Assembly (NCBI GenBank): GCA_964449445.1
Contig: CAYUZT010000003.1
Span: forward strand, 1-64,000
Reading direction: 5' to 3'
DNA length: 64,000 nt
Origin: JABFSS01 sp964449445
GTDB taxonomy: Bacteria > Patescibacteriota > Gracilibacteria > Peribacterales > Peribacteraceae
Made by a program: the position numbers and the translations under genes. The notes under the pieces were generated by a model. The model had not been told where the DNA came from and ran no database searches. It saw only the letters and a program-made list of their open reading frames with translations. Position 1 is the first letter of the stretch, and each line of letters begins with the position of its first letter. Shown here piece by piece: positions 24,015 through 31,770 of this stretch.

Positions 24015-25133
24015 ATGCCCACTGCCATGACCACCACTTCATCCTCACAGTCCATGCAGGTTTCCGGTCCAACATTGTCGCTCAATCTTCAGGAAATCCT
24101 GGGTAATTTGTTCATGGTGCTGACGGAAAAAGAGGTGACGGTGGTCAAGAAGCGTTTCGCACTCTTCGGGCAGCCAAAGCAAACACTCGAGAAGATCGGC
24201 AAGCAGTTTAAGGTCACGCGCGAGCGCATCCGCCAGATTGAAAGCATCGCGCTTTCCAAGCTCAAGCGGACGGTCCGCACCACACGCCTCGACGAAGTCA
24301 ACGAGATGGCCAAGGGCATCCTCCGCCTCCATGGCGGTTTGATGCGTGAGGACGAGCTGGTCAGCCAAGTGCTCAAGCGCATTCAGGGCTCGACGGCCGT
24401 GGATGGCGCGGTTCTGCGACTCTCCTTCTCCATAGATAGTGAAATGAGCAACGAGACCCGCACGCCGAGCTTCGTCCCCCTCTGGCGTTTAGCATCTCTT
24501 TCCGGTGACGATGTGTCGCTGATCGTCGAGAGCATGGTGAAGATCCTCAAGAAGCGCAAAACCTGCATGAAGCAGGAGGAAATCGTCTCCGCCATCCAGG
24601 CCTTGAACCTCTTCAAGGATCGCGTTCCTTCCGCAGAGCTCATCCTCAGTTGTCTGCGCATCGACGAGCGTCTTAAGGAGATCGACGAAGGCTGGGGCCT
24701 CACGGAGTGGCGCTTCGTCCGTCCCCGTTCCATTCGCGATAAAGTGGAAATCATCCTCAAGAAGTCCGGCGAGCCGCTTCACTTCATGGAAATCGCCAAC
24801 CGTATCCGCGAGGCGCGCTTCGATCATAAGAACGTCACCGTCCAGGCCGTCCACAACGAACTGATCCGCTACCCGCAATTCGTCCTCGTCGGACGTGGTC
24901 TCTACGCACTGCGCGAGTGGGGTTACGAGCCAGGAACGGTTGCCGATGTCATCGAACGCATCCTCCAGGACAAAGGACCTCTGAGCAAAAAGGAGATCAT
25001 CGTCGAAGTCGGCAAACAGCGCACCGTGAAGGTGGGCACGATCAGCCTGAACCTCCAGAAGATGCCCTACTTCGTCCGTGTGGGTCGCGCTGTGTACGCG
25101 TTCGACGGTGCGAAGAAGTCGCCCAGCGCGTAA
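24015..25133 (+). CDS. Sigma-70 region 4-like / HARE-HTH DNA-binding protein
   Basis: A 372-residue protein. Residues about 38-90 form a sigma-70 region 4 helix-turn-helix (LTEKEVTVVKKRFAL, KQFKVTRERIRQIESIALSKLKR). Sigma region 2, needed to melt the -10, is absent, so it is not a complete sigma factor. Residues about 240-305 match a HARE-HTH domain (as in the RNA polymerase delta subunit), with KVEIILKKSGEPLHFMEIA and LVGRGLYALREWGY. A second winged-helix-like unit follows (VIERILQDKGPLSKKEI, RVGRAVYAF). It probably works with RNA polymerase as an accessory transcription factor. The structured 250-nt leader before it suggests regulated expression. Confidence 0.8.
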   Translation: MPTAMTTTSSSQSMQVSGPTLSLNLQEILGNLFMVLTEKEVTVVKKRFALFGQPKQTLEKIGKQFKVTRERIRQIESIALSKLKRTVRTTRLDEVNEMAKGILRLHGGLMREDELVSQVLKRIQGSTAVDGAVLRLSFSIDSEMSNETRTPSFVPLWRLASLSGDDVSLIVESMVKILKKRKTCMKQEEIVSAIQALNLFKDRVPSAELILSCLRIDERLKEIDEGWGLTEWRFVRPRSIRDKVEIILKKSGEPLHFMEIANRIREARFDHKNVTVQAVHNELIRYPQFVLVGRGLYALREWGYEPGTVADVIERILQDKGPLSKKEIIVEVGKQRTVKVGTISLNLQKMPYFVRVGRAVYAFDGAKKSPSA

Positions 25134-25136
25134 GGC

Positions 25137-25568
25137 TCACTTCCTGCGTTCCACTGCTTTCCATCCCTGTTTGAGGTTTTTGGTGAATGTTGGAAGATAG
25201 TTTTTCTTGAAAGACTCTACATCCCATGCACTCATCGGAAACGGCAGTGGAGTCCTGGTATCGATATAGGTGAATGCAGATGTGACTCCCCTTTCTGTTT
25301 CAACGGTGACCGTGACGCGCTCATAGTACGATTCCTCGTACAGATCGAATTGTTGAATATCCCCCATGGTCAGTCCTTGGATGAGTTTTCCGTGTATCTG
25401 TGACCCAGGAGAATGAATTCCCGTTGGATACGGTCGATCAGGGATGGCGACTCGACGGTGATCCTGCAGCACGGCATCGCAGAGGTCCTTCTCGTGGACT
25501 TTGCGTCCGAGAATGATGGAGATCACTTCCGGGAACATCAGCGATCCATACGCGAAGAGAGCAGGCAT
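25137..25568 (-). CDS. Gamma-glutamylcyclotransferase-like (AIG2/GGCT) protein
   Basis: A 143-residue GGCT-fold protein. The N-terminus ALFAYGSLMFPEV carries the family YGSLM loop, and DLYEESYYERVTV carries the expected catalytic Glu of the cyclotransferase family. Members release 5-oxoproline from gamma-glutamyl compounds, but many bacterial AIG2 proteins have unknown substrates. ATG 25568 puts the YGSLM loop at the usual place. The gene is divergent from the symporter gene with a 37-nt gap. Confidence 0.8.
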   Translation of the reverse strand: MPALFAYGSLMFPEVISIILGRKVHEKDLCDAVLQDHRRVAIPDRPYPTGIHSPGSQIHGKLIQGLTMGDIQQFDLYEESYYERVTVTVETERGVTSAFTYIDTRTPLPFPMSAWDVESFKKNYLPTFTKNLKQGWKAVERRK

Positions 25569-25592
25569 GCACACAGTATAGATCCTCTGTGG

Positions 25593-25598
25593 TAGACT
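25593..25598 (+). promoter_or_regulatory. Extended -10 of the symporter gene
   Basis: TGG-TAGACT is an extended -10 element whose end lies 7 nt before the ATG at 25606, matching the leaderless pattern of this window. Confidence 0.45.
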
Positions 25599-25605
25599 GC
25601 CCCTT

Positions 25606-26937
25606 ATGGCTCTCAGCATTGTCTTCTTTCTGCTCTACCTCGCTGTCGTCGTCGGCATTGGCATTGTGGCGTCGAGGAGGGAAACCGAGGAAGGATTCAT
25701 GATCGCGGATCGGAAAGTGGCAGGTCTTCAGCTTGCGGCGACGATGAGTGCGGGGTTCTTTGACGGTGCGACGCTCTCCATTTACCTCGCGTACATATAC
25801 CAGTTCGGCCTCTCGGCCATCTGGCTCTTCATTGGGCTCGCGTTTGGGTTTCTGGCACTCCGGCGATTCGCAGCGCGCATCAAGCAGCGGGCAGATGACC
25901 TCCATTCTTACACGATGCCGGAGTACTTCCTCCATACGATCGGGAGCAAAAGTGGGCTTCTGTATTCCATTATTCTGACCATCGCGTTCTTCTGCTTCCT
26001 CGTCGTCAACTTGATTGTGAGCGGACAAGTGCTCTCGGCCATTTTTCCGCTGTCGTACCCGCTCGCGGTCGTCATCGGTGGTGGCATTATCCTGATCTAC
26101 CTTCTCCTCGCGGGGTTCAAAGCGGTCGTGCGGACCGACGTATTTCAATTGCTCATCATGACGTTCATGACGGTGACGGTTGCCGCGTATCTCTTTGGAA
26201 GAACGAGTATTCCGGCGGTTGAGTTGCAGCTGATCGGGAGAATGGACGCAGGAACGCTCATCGGGTTCCTCGTCATCGGCATTTTCGCCGTCATGGTGCA
26301 GCCCGATCTCTGGCAGCGGATGTTCGCCGCGCGCGATATCTCGGCTATGCAGCGCGGCCTCACGTACGGGGCGTTCATTCTCCCTCTGCTTGCGCTCATT
26401 CTCAGTGTGATCGGACTCGTGACCGCGCAGCTCCTGCCGAATATCGCTCCCGAGGGGGCGCTGGTTGCGGGATTCTCCACGCTTCTCCCGATGGGATTCA
26501 AAGAACTCGGCATGGTGCTGCTCTATGCAGTCAGTTTGTCCTCGTCGGACACGCTGGTATTCGTTGTTTCGTCCATCTTCACACGTGATTTGCAGCATCG
26601 CACGCGCCGTTTCAGCCAAACGTCCATGCGGCAAATGACGCGCTTCTTCATCGCACTCTTCATCATTCTTGGTGTCGTTGTCGGCATTGTCTATCAAGAC
26701 ATCGTCGCGCTGGGCCTCTCGCTCGCGAGTTTAAGCCTCGCACTCTTCCCACCCACGTTTGGTTCCTTCTTTTGGAAACTGAATGACAAGGCGGTCGCAG
26801 CAAGTTTGGCACTCGCCGTGGTGAGTGTAGCCGTTCTCTTCCTGATGCAGGCGCTTACCCCTGCAACAGCGGTCATCACCTTTCCCGTTTCGCTCTTTTT
26901 CCTCGTCATCTTCCAGATCGTCGCACGGCGTTTTTGA
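25606..26937 (+). CDS. Sodium:solute symporter family protein
   Basis: A 443-residue polytopic membrane protein with about 12-13 hydrophobic helices, of the SSS family (LeuT-fold, PF00474). Typical features are the early GIGIVASRR and ATMSAGFFDGATLSIY regions (unwound TM1-like segment), GGIILIYLLLAGFKAVVRTDVFQLL and the SLSSSDTLVFVVSS segment in the position of the sodium-binding Ser/Thr of TM8. It should import a small organic solute with sodium, but whether it carries an amino acid, a vitamin or another compound cannot be read. Confidence 0.85.
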   Translation: MALSIVFFLLYLAVVVGIGIVASRRETEEGFMIADRKVAGLQLAATMSAGFFDGATLSIYLAYIYQFGLSAIWLFIGLAFGFLALRRFAARIKQRADDLHSYTMPEYFLHTIGSKSGLLYSIILTIAFFCFLVVNLIVSGQVLSAIFPLSYPLAVVIGGGIILIYLLLAGFKAVVRTDVFQLLIMTFMTVTVAAYLFGRTSIPAVELQLIGRMDAGTLIGFLVIGIFAVMVQPDLWQRMFAARDISAMQRGLTYGAFILPLLALILSVIGLVTAQLLPNIAPEGALVAGFSTLLPMGFKELGMVLLYAVSLSSSDTLVFVVSSIFTRDLQHRTRRFSQTSMRQMTRFFIALFIILGVVVGIVYQDIVALGLSLASLSLALFPPTFGSFFWKLNDKAVAASLALAVVSVAVLFLMQALTPATAVITFPVSLFFLVIFQIVARRF

Positions 26938-26940
26938 TCT

Positions 26941-27279
26941 TCACGCCGCTGTCTCTAGAACGGCAATTCTCTGTTCCATTTCCTGCTGATTCGTGATGAA
27001 CGACGTGTGATTTTGATGAACCTGAATCCGCAGTCCTTTGAGATCAGATTTTACGCTGTTGAGGTCGGATTTCACTTGATGCAGATCCGATGTCACTGAG
27101 TCGATTCTCTTCGTAAGTTTTTGGTCTACCCCATCAATCTTCTTGCTGAGTTTTTGATCCAAATCCTGAATGTCTTTTCTTAATTCTTTGTACATCACAG
27201 GTATGTCTTTGACCAATATCTGCAGCATTTGCTTGTTACTCAGATTGGGTTGGCCGTCTTCATCGTATGTACGCGTCAT
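26941..27279 (-). CDS. Small coiled-coil protein
   Basis: A 112-residue protein with an N-terminal LSNKQMLQILVKDIP segment and then heptad-like repeats (DIQDLDQKLSKKIDGVDQ, KLTKRIDSVTSDLHQVKSD, LNSVKSDLKGLR), a clear parallel coiled coil. No family name is warranted; similar short coiled-coil proteins are common in CPR genomes. It is convergent with the symporter gene (4-nt gap) and divergent from the lipoprotein gene. Confidence 0.65.
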   Translation of the reverse strand: MTRTYDEDGQPNLSNKQMLQILVKDIPVMYKELRKDIQDLDQKLSKKIDGVDQKLTKRIDSVTSDLHQVKSDLNSVKSDLKGLRIQVHQNHTSFITNQQEMEQRIAVLETAA

Positions 27280-27396
27280 AGGTGAGGTGAGGAAAGGATG
27301 GTGCCAGAATAGGTGAGGGTGTGTGAACGAAAAGATCTTGCTTTTACGATTATTTTTGCATAGTCGTTATTTTGCCTTTCAGAAGAGAAAAAATAA

Positions 27397-27416
27397 GTTC
27401 CACGACCTTATGGAAC
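27397..27416. repeat. GTTCCAC-N7-TGGAAC hairpin, copy 2
   Basis: GTTCCA (27397-27402) pairs with TGGAAC (27411-27416). On the minus strand it is followed by a T-rich run (TTATTTTTT), but no minus-strand gene ends here. It lies 31 nt before the lipoprotein gene, which has another copy immediately after it. Confidence 0.55.
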
Positions 27417-27447
27417 GTCGGCCACTACTTCGTGATATTCTCCCTTC

Positions 27448-28371
27448 ATGAGACGCATACCGCTGCTCCTGCTCTGCGTGACGCTTTTCGTGACGGCGTG
27501 TGAAAAGGACCCCGAATTCCCGATTCCCGTCGGTGTCCAGACGGTGCGAGCTGTGCTCAAGCCCGTCCCCTTCTCGCTCAAGCGACGCGGCACCCACGCG
27601 CTGATCGCGCCCGATGGAAAAATGGCCGCGTATGCCGAAAGTACGGCCGTGAACCTCCGTGCGCTTGAAGGTCGCGAGGTGGAGCTGCAGGGCATCTTCG
27701 AGAAGAACAGCGATCCCGCTGCACTCCCCGTTCTCGTCGTGCAGAAGGTGATTAGTAGCGGCGAGGAAGACGTGCGCCCGTGGGTGATTCCGGCGCTCAG
27801 CCTCTCCCTCAAACTCCCCCGCAGCTGGAAAGGATCGATTCAAGGAAAATCGGCATCGTTTTCGGCATCAGGATTCACTCTTCCTATTCTCACTATTTCG
27901 CAGCGCACGGTTGTGAACGCCAATCCCAATCCCCTCTACGGTCCGTTGCCAACACTATCATCGTCCGATGCTTCGGCTGAACTCCTCGTTGTGGGTCGTC
28001 GAAAAGCGCACACTCTGGAAACGGAAACGTCCTGGATCGTTTCCGTGCCTCTCTCTCCAAACGATAGCGGGCGGGAGTACGTGTTTAGCTTTGCTTTCCG
28101 ATCGAATCTTTCCACAGAAGACCAACGTGCAGCGTATCGAAAAATTCTCCAGACGGTGGAATTCACCGTGAGTGGAGCACCGTCATCGGTGCCGAAGTCC
28201 TCTGCGTCCGTGCCCTCGGGACTGTCGTCGTCCGATTCCGGGTCGAATACATCACGGGCATCGGGAGAAGGCGCGCCGTGCGGCGGCGTTGCGGGAATTC
28301 TCTGCCCGAAGGGCTTGTACTGCAAAATTACGGAGCCAATCAGCGAAACAGGCGTCTGTGTTCGAAAATAA
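27448..28371 (+). CDS. Lipoprotein with C-terminal Cys-rich module
   Basis: A 307-residue lipoprotein with a signal peptide and the lipobox FVTAC (Cys18 lipidated). A beta-rich region of about 200 residues follows, then a Ser-rich linker (about 240-270) and a short cysteine module (APCGGVAGILCPKGLYC ... GVC) resembling the CGG-x-GI-x-CP-x-GLxC motifs of Kazal/EB-like modules on CPR surface proteins. The ligand is unknown. The gene is bracketed by two same-orientation GTTCCAC-N7-TGGAAC hairpins. Confidence 0.78.
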   Translation: MRRIPLLLLCVTLFVTACEKDPEFPIPVGVQTVRAVLKPVPFSLKRRGTHALIAPDGKMAAYAESTAVNLRALEGREVELQGIFEKNSDPAALPVLVVQKVISSGEEDVRPWVIPALSLSLKLPRSWKGSIQGKSASFSASGFTLPILTISQRTVVNANPNPLYGPLPTLSSSDASAELLVVGRRKAHTLETETSWIVSVPLSPNDSGREYVFSFAFRSNLSTEDQRAAYRKILQTVEFTVSGAPSSVPKSSASVPSGLSSSDSGSNTSRASGEGAPCGGVAGILCPKGLYCKITEPISETGVCVRK

Positions 28372-28380
28372 TGAGAGGAC

Positions 28381-28400
28381 GTTCCACACCCCTGTGGAAC
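28381..28400. repeat. GTTCCACA-cccc-TGTGGAAC hairpin, copy 3
   Basis: A perfect 8-bp stem with a 4-nt loop immediately after the lipoprotein gene, followed by ATCGG, with no T-run. It is related to 18948 and 27397 (GTTCCAC, 7 nt, TGGAACRTC). Confidence 0.65.
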
Positions 28401-28408
28401 ATCGGATG

Positions 28409-28424
28409 GTGTATGAGTGTACAC
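28409..28424. promoter_or_regulatory. recA operator-like palindrome, box 1
   Basis: GTGTATG-AG-TGTACAC matches 12 of 14 arm positions of box 2 (28492-28507). It lies 36 nt upstream of the predicted recA -35. Confidence 0.55.
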
Positions 28425-28459
28425 CACAATATCTTTTTACAATGGGCAAGATGATTGTT

Positions 28460-28487
28460 TTGACGTGTTTTCTGAGAGAGGTATTCT
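28460..28487 (+). promoter_or_regulatory. Predicted recA promoter
   Basis: TTGACG (28460-28465), 16 nt and TATTCT (28482-28487) predict transcription near 28494, inside operator box 2, leaving a leader of about 73 nt before the recA ATG. Confidence 0.55.
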
Positions 28488-28491
28488 TTCA

Positions 28492-28507
28492 GTGTACATT
28501 TGTACAC
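28492..28507. promoter_or_regulatory. recA operator-like palindrome, box 2
   Basis: GTGTACA-TT-TGTACAC is a perfect 7+2+7 inverted repeat spanning the predicted transcription start. Its position and its pairing with a second copy fit an SOS-type repressor site. The sequence differs from the E. coli CTGT-N8-ACAG and Bacillus GAAC-N4-GTTC LexA boxes. Confidence 0.6.
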
Positions 28508-28566
28508 CAATCTCATCCTTCCAAAGGTTTGAGGCCTCCTTCCCACTCCCATTCCCCCCTCCTAGT

Positions 28567-29703
28567 ATGCCGAAGTCTTCTTCCTCCACTCTTATGGTTC
28601 GCTCCGACTCACCACAAGTTCCTCCCGTGAAAGCATCGTCTGCCGCCTCCAAGCACGTCGCCGCTACCACCAAAGGTGACGCACATTCTCCCAAAGCTGA
28701 TGCCATTAAAGAAGCACTCAGTTCCATCAAGAAGAAATTCGGCGATGGTGCCATTCTTCAGATGGGCGATACCTCCAGCATGCACATCGAACGCTTTCCG
28801 ACAGGGTCGATCGGTCTCGATATCGCGCTCGGTGGCGGGATGCCCAAAGGCCGCATTGTAGAAATTTACGGGCCCGAATCGTCGGGCAAAACAACGCTTG
28901 CGCTCCACAGCGTCGCTCAAGTGCAACGCAAGGGTGGCAAGGCGGCCTTTATCGATGCCGAACACGCGCTCGATATCCAGTACGCAAAGAAGATCGGTGT
29001 GGATATCGATCACCTCTTGGTCTCGCAGCCCGATAGCGGCGAGCAGGCGCTCGAAATCGTCGAGACGCTCGTGCGCTCGGGGGCGATCGACATCATCGTG
29101 GTCGATTCCGTCGCTGCGCTCACCCCGCAGGCGGAAATCGACGGCGCAATGGGCGATGCGCACATGGGGCTTCAGGCCCGCCTGATGAGCCAGGCGCTGC
29201 GCAAACTCACCTCCGTCGTCGGCAAAAGCAGTTGCACGGTCATCTTCATCAATCAGCTCCGCATGAAGATTGGTGTGATGTTCGGCAATCCCGAAACGAC
29301 CGCCGGTGGTAACGCGCTCAAGTTCTACTGCTCACTGCGCTTGGATGTCCGCAGGATCGATAAGATCACCGAAAAATTGGGGAAGGAAGAGGCAGCGTCT
29401 GCATCCGATCCGCAGGAAGTCGTCGGCAGCAGAACGCGCGTGAAGGTTGTTAAAAACAAGGTCGCCCCTCCATTCCGGCAGGCGGAATTCGATATCCTCT
29501 ACGCCACGGGTATCAGCAAGGAGGGCGAAATTCTCGATCTGGGTGTCCGCTATGGAGTGCTCGAGAAATCCGGTGCTTTCTTCCGCTTTGGTGAAGAGAC
29601 CATCGGGCAGGGCCGAGATGCAGCACGCCTGTTCCTGGTTCAGAATCCCAAGATCAGCGAGAAGATTGAGAAGCAGATCCGGGAGGCTGCGGTACGTACA
29701 TGA
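28567..29703 (+). CDS. recA: Recombinase A
   Basis: A 378-residue RecA, which forms the nucleoprotein filament for homologous recombination and SOS induction. Walker A GPESSGKTT, IDAEHALD, Walker B IIVVDSVAALTP, loop L1 with GAMGDAHMGLQARLMSQALRK, and INQLRMKIGVMFGNPETTAGG before loop L2 are all present. The N-terminus carries an extra Ser/Pro/Lys-rich stretch of about 40 residues before the normal RecA start (IKEALSSIKKKFGDGAI). ATG 28567 is used because an earlier in-frame start lies in the operator region. The upstream promoter and paired palindromes suggest repression. Confidence 0.97.
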   Translation: MPKSSSSTLMVRSDSPQVPPVKASSAASKHVAATTKGDAHSPKADAIKEALSSIKKKFGDGAILQMGDTSSMHIERFPTGSIGLDIALGGGMPKGRIVEIYGPESSGKTTLALHSVAQVQRKGGKAAFIDAEHALDIQYAKKIGVDIDHLLVSQPDSGEQALEIVETLVRSGAIDIIVVDSVAALTPQAEIDGAMGDAHMGLQARLMSQALRKLTSVVGKSSCTVIFINQLRMKIGVMFGNPETTAGGNALKFYCSLRLDVRRIDKITEKLGKEEAASASDPQEVVGSRTRVKVVKNKVAPPFRQAEFDILYATGISKEGEILDLGVRYGVLEKSGAFFRFGEETIGQGRDAARLFLVQNPKISEKIEKQIREAAVRT

Positions 29704-29728
29704 ATACTATGTCCTTTTCTTATTAACG

Positions 29729-29935
29729 ATGAATTTTTTCCGCCTCACAAATGAGCAAGTAAGGAAAATCTCCGGTATGTCTGCGGACAGTGGTCAGGTG
29801 TTTCTTGCATCGGTTGTCCTCCCATCGCTTGGATTCGGCGGAAATATCAGCATTTCTGGCATCATTCTCGGAATTTTCCTTACGATGGTGGCATTTGCAT
29901 TTTCCTTATATCTCGTGCAATATTCAACTATATGA
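29729..29935 (+). CDS. Small membrane protein 1 of an overlapping trio
   Basis: A 68-residue protein with a short polar N-terminus (MNFFRLTNEQVRKISGM) and two hydrophobic segments (FLASVVLPSLGFG and ISGIILGIFLTMVAFAFSLYLV). It has no recognised family. It starts 25 nt after recA, and its stop overlaps the next small gene by ATGA, arguing that the frame is translated. Confidence 0.55.
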   Translation: MNFFRLTNEQVRKISGMSADSGQVFLASVVLPSLGFGGNISISGIILGIFLTMVAFAFSLYLVQYSTI

Positions 29936-30048
29936 CGATTTCACCCGAAACTTCACTGATGATCTTCTACGCGTTTGGAGGTTTCCTCCTGTTTGGATTC
30001 GGCTTAATATTTTACATCGGTAAGCCACGTCCCCCTTATCGACGATGA
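29932..30048 (+). CDS. Small membrane protein 2 of an overlapping trio
   Basis: A 38-residue single-helix protein (MIFYAFGGFLLFGFGLIFYIG) with a basic tail (KPRPPYRR), consistent with an N-out, positive-inside orientation. Its ATG overlaps the stop of the preceding mini gene, and its stop overlaps the ATG of the next one, both as ATGA. Confidence 0.5.
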   Translation: MTISPETSLMIFYAFGGFLLFGFGLIFYIGKPRPPYRR

Positions 30049-30131
30049 GTACCGAAGCCTTGAATTATACCTTGGGCTTTCTTGCAATCTTCTTCGCGCT
30101 CGCGGGTCTGTGGCTGGCAACGCGAAAGTGA
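30045..30131 (+). CDS. Small membrane protein 3 of an overlapping trio
   Basis: A 28-residue protein that is almost entirely one hydrophobic helix (LGFLAIFFALAGLWLA) ending in TRK. It overlaps the preceding mini gene by ATGA. Three consecutive four-base overlaps linking only hydrophobic frames are unlikely by chance, but expression is unproven. Confidence 0.45.
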   Translation: MSTEALNYTLGFLAIFFALAGLWLATRK

Positions 30132-30141
30132 AGAGTATAAT
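30114..30141 (+). promoter_or_regulatory. Possible dnaB promoter
   Basis: CTGGCA (30114-30119), 16 nt and a perfect TATAAT (30136-30141) predict a start about 130 nt before dnaB. The -35 lies inside the last mini membrane-protein gene. Confidence 0.45.
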
Positions 30142-30275
30142 TTCCTCTTCCACACGTTTTCCACAATTTACCCGCACATCAGGGCATGGTTTTTGCTCTC
30201 GCCGAGGCAAATACCCACTCTTTTCCTTGGCTCATTTCCCGAACCGATTTAGACTGACTTCCTTCCCCCACCCGC

Positions 30276-31655
30276 ATGCCCTCGGTGATTGCAAATACCC
30301 GGCTCATCGAAGCGCAACCGCATTCCGTGGAGGCCGAGCGCACCGTGCTCGGAGCGCTGCTCCTGGACCCAGAAGCGATCATCAAGGTGAGCGACCTGTT
30401 GAAGCCCGAGGATTTCTACGATCCAACGCACCGGATTATCTACCAGGCCGTCTACGAACTCTACCAGGCGCACGAGCCGATCGATTTCGTCACGGTGAGC
30501 GCAAAACTTTCCGACAACAAGAAAGTGCAGGACATCGGCGGGAGCGCCTTCCTGGCACAGCTCGCGTCGTCGGTTCCCACGTCGTCGCACGTCTACCAGT
30601 ACGGGCAGATCGTGAAGACCAAGGCCGTGCATCGCCGTGTGATCGAAGCCGGCCAGAAGATCACCGGCCTCGGCTACGAGGAGGATAAGCCGATTGCCGA
30701 GCTGCTCGATGCCGTGGAGAAAACGATTTTTGCGATCACGAACACGTTCCTCAAAGACAAGTTCGTCCACATTCGCGATGTCCTCGACGAGCGCTACGAG
30801 AAATTCTCGGAAATGCACGAATCCAAGGACGACAATGCGGTCAAAGGCGTGCCGACGGGCTTCATCGCTCTCGATCATAAGCTCTCGGGTCTGCAACCCG
30901 CAGATCTCGTGATCATCGCGGGCCGCCCCAGCATGGGGAAAACAGCACTCGCTTTGAACATTGCCCAGAATGCCGCCATCCGCAGCCATAAATCCGTCGG
31001 TATCTTCTCGCTCGAAATGAGCAAGGAGCAGCTTGTTGATCGCCTGTTTGCGTCCATGCTCGGTGTCGATTCGTGGAAGCTGCAGCGCGGAAAGCTGGAC
31101 GACAGCGATTTCCAGAACATGGGGCCCATCATGGATGAGCTCAACAAGGCAAACATCTTCATCGACGATTCCGTTGCATCCTCCATGCCGGAGCTACGCG
31201 CAAAAGCGAGGCGCCTGCAAATGGAACACGGGCTCGACCTGCTGATCATCGATTACCTCCAGCTGATGAGCACGGGGAACTCCAGCTACGCCGGCAACCG
31301 CGTGCAGGAGATTTCCGAAATCAGCCGCTCGCTCAAGCAGATCGGCCGCGAACTACATGTGCCGATTCTCGCGCTCTCTCAACTTAGTCGCGCCGTGGAA
31401 AGCCGCCCGGGCAATATTCCTCAGCTGTCCGACCTGCGCGATTCCGGCTCCATCGAGCAGGATGCCGATATCGTCCTGATGATGTACCGCGAGGATTACT
31501 ACGAGGAAGATTCCGACCGGCCCGGTATGACCGATCTCTACATCCGCAAGCACCGTAATGGTCCGACGGGCCGCATTGAATTGCTGTTCAAGAAAGAGCA
31601 GATGCGCTTCTACGATGTCGACAAGGTGCACTCACGGCCGGAAGCGGCGGAGTAA
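30276..31655 (+). CDS. dnaB: Replicative DNA helicase
   Basis: A 459-residue DnaB hexameric helicase that unwinds DNA at the fork. The N-terminal DnaB domain begins PHSVEAERTVLGALLLDP, and the C-terminal RecA-like core has Walker A GRPSMGKTALALN, FSLEMSKEQLVDR, Walker B LLIIDYLQLM, the sensor ILALSQLSRAVE and the arginine-finger region ending IELLFKKEQMRF. Length and motifs are normal, with no intein. It follows recA and the mini membrane-protein trio. A dciA-like gene at 41887 could encode its loader. Confidence 0.97.
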   Translation: MPSVIANTRLIEAQPHSVEAERTVLGALLLDPEAIIKVSDLLKPEDFYDPTHRIIYQAVYELYQAHEPIDFVTVSAKLSDNKKVQDIGGSAFLAQLASSVPTSSHVYQYGQIVKTKAVHRRVIEAGQKITGLGYEEDKPIAELLDAVEKTIFAITNTFLKDKFVHIRDVLDERYEKFSEMHESKDDNAVKGVPTGFIALDHKLSGLQPADLVIIAGRPSMGKTALALNIAQNAAIRSHKSVGIFSLEMSKEQLVDRLFASMLGVDSWKLQRGKLDDSDFQNMGPIMDELNKANIFIDDSVASSMPELRAKARRLQMEHGLDLLIIDYLQLMSTGNSSYAGNRVQEISEISRSLKQIGRELHVPILALSQLSRAVESRPGNIPQLSDLRDSGSIEQDADIVLMMYREDYYEEDSDRPGMTDLYIRKHRNGPTGRIELLFKKEQMRFYDVDKVHSRPEAAE

Positions 31656-31770
31656 AAAAGAGAGCGGGAGAGGGTAAAGAAGGCAAAGAGGAGTGTATTT
31701 TTTTGTTTTCCTCTTCACCCTTTCTGCCCCCTCTGTTTTTGAAAACCCTCAAATGAGGTACCCTGTTCCT

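Noticed and set aside
25438..26697. 419-codon minus-strand frame over the symporter gene
   Set aside because: It is highly charged and without motifs; the plus frame is a convincing 12-helix transporter.
27397..27416. Intrinsic terminator on the minus strand
   Set aside because: The hairpin is followed by a T-run on the minus strand, but no minus-strand gene ends there; it is listed as a repeat instead.
28417..28566. Upstream in-frame start for RecA
   Set aside because: The extension runs through the operator palindromes and promoter and is not RecA-like.
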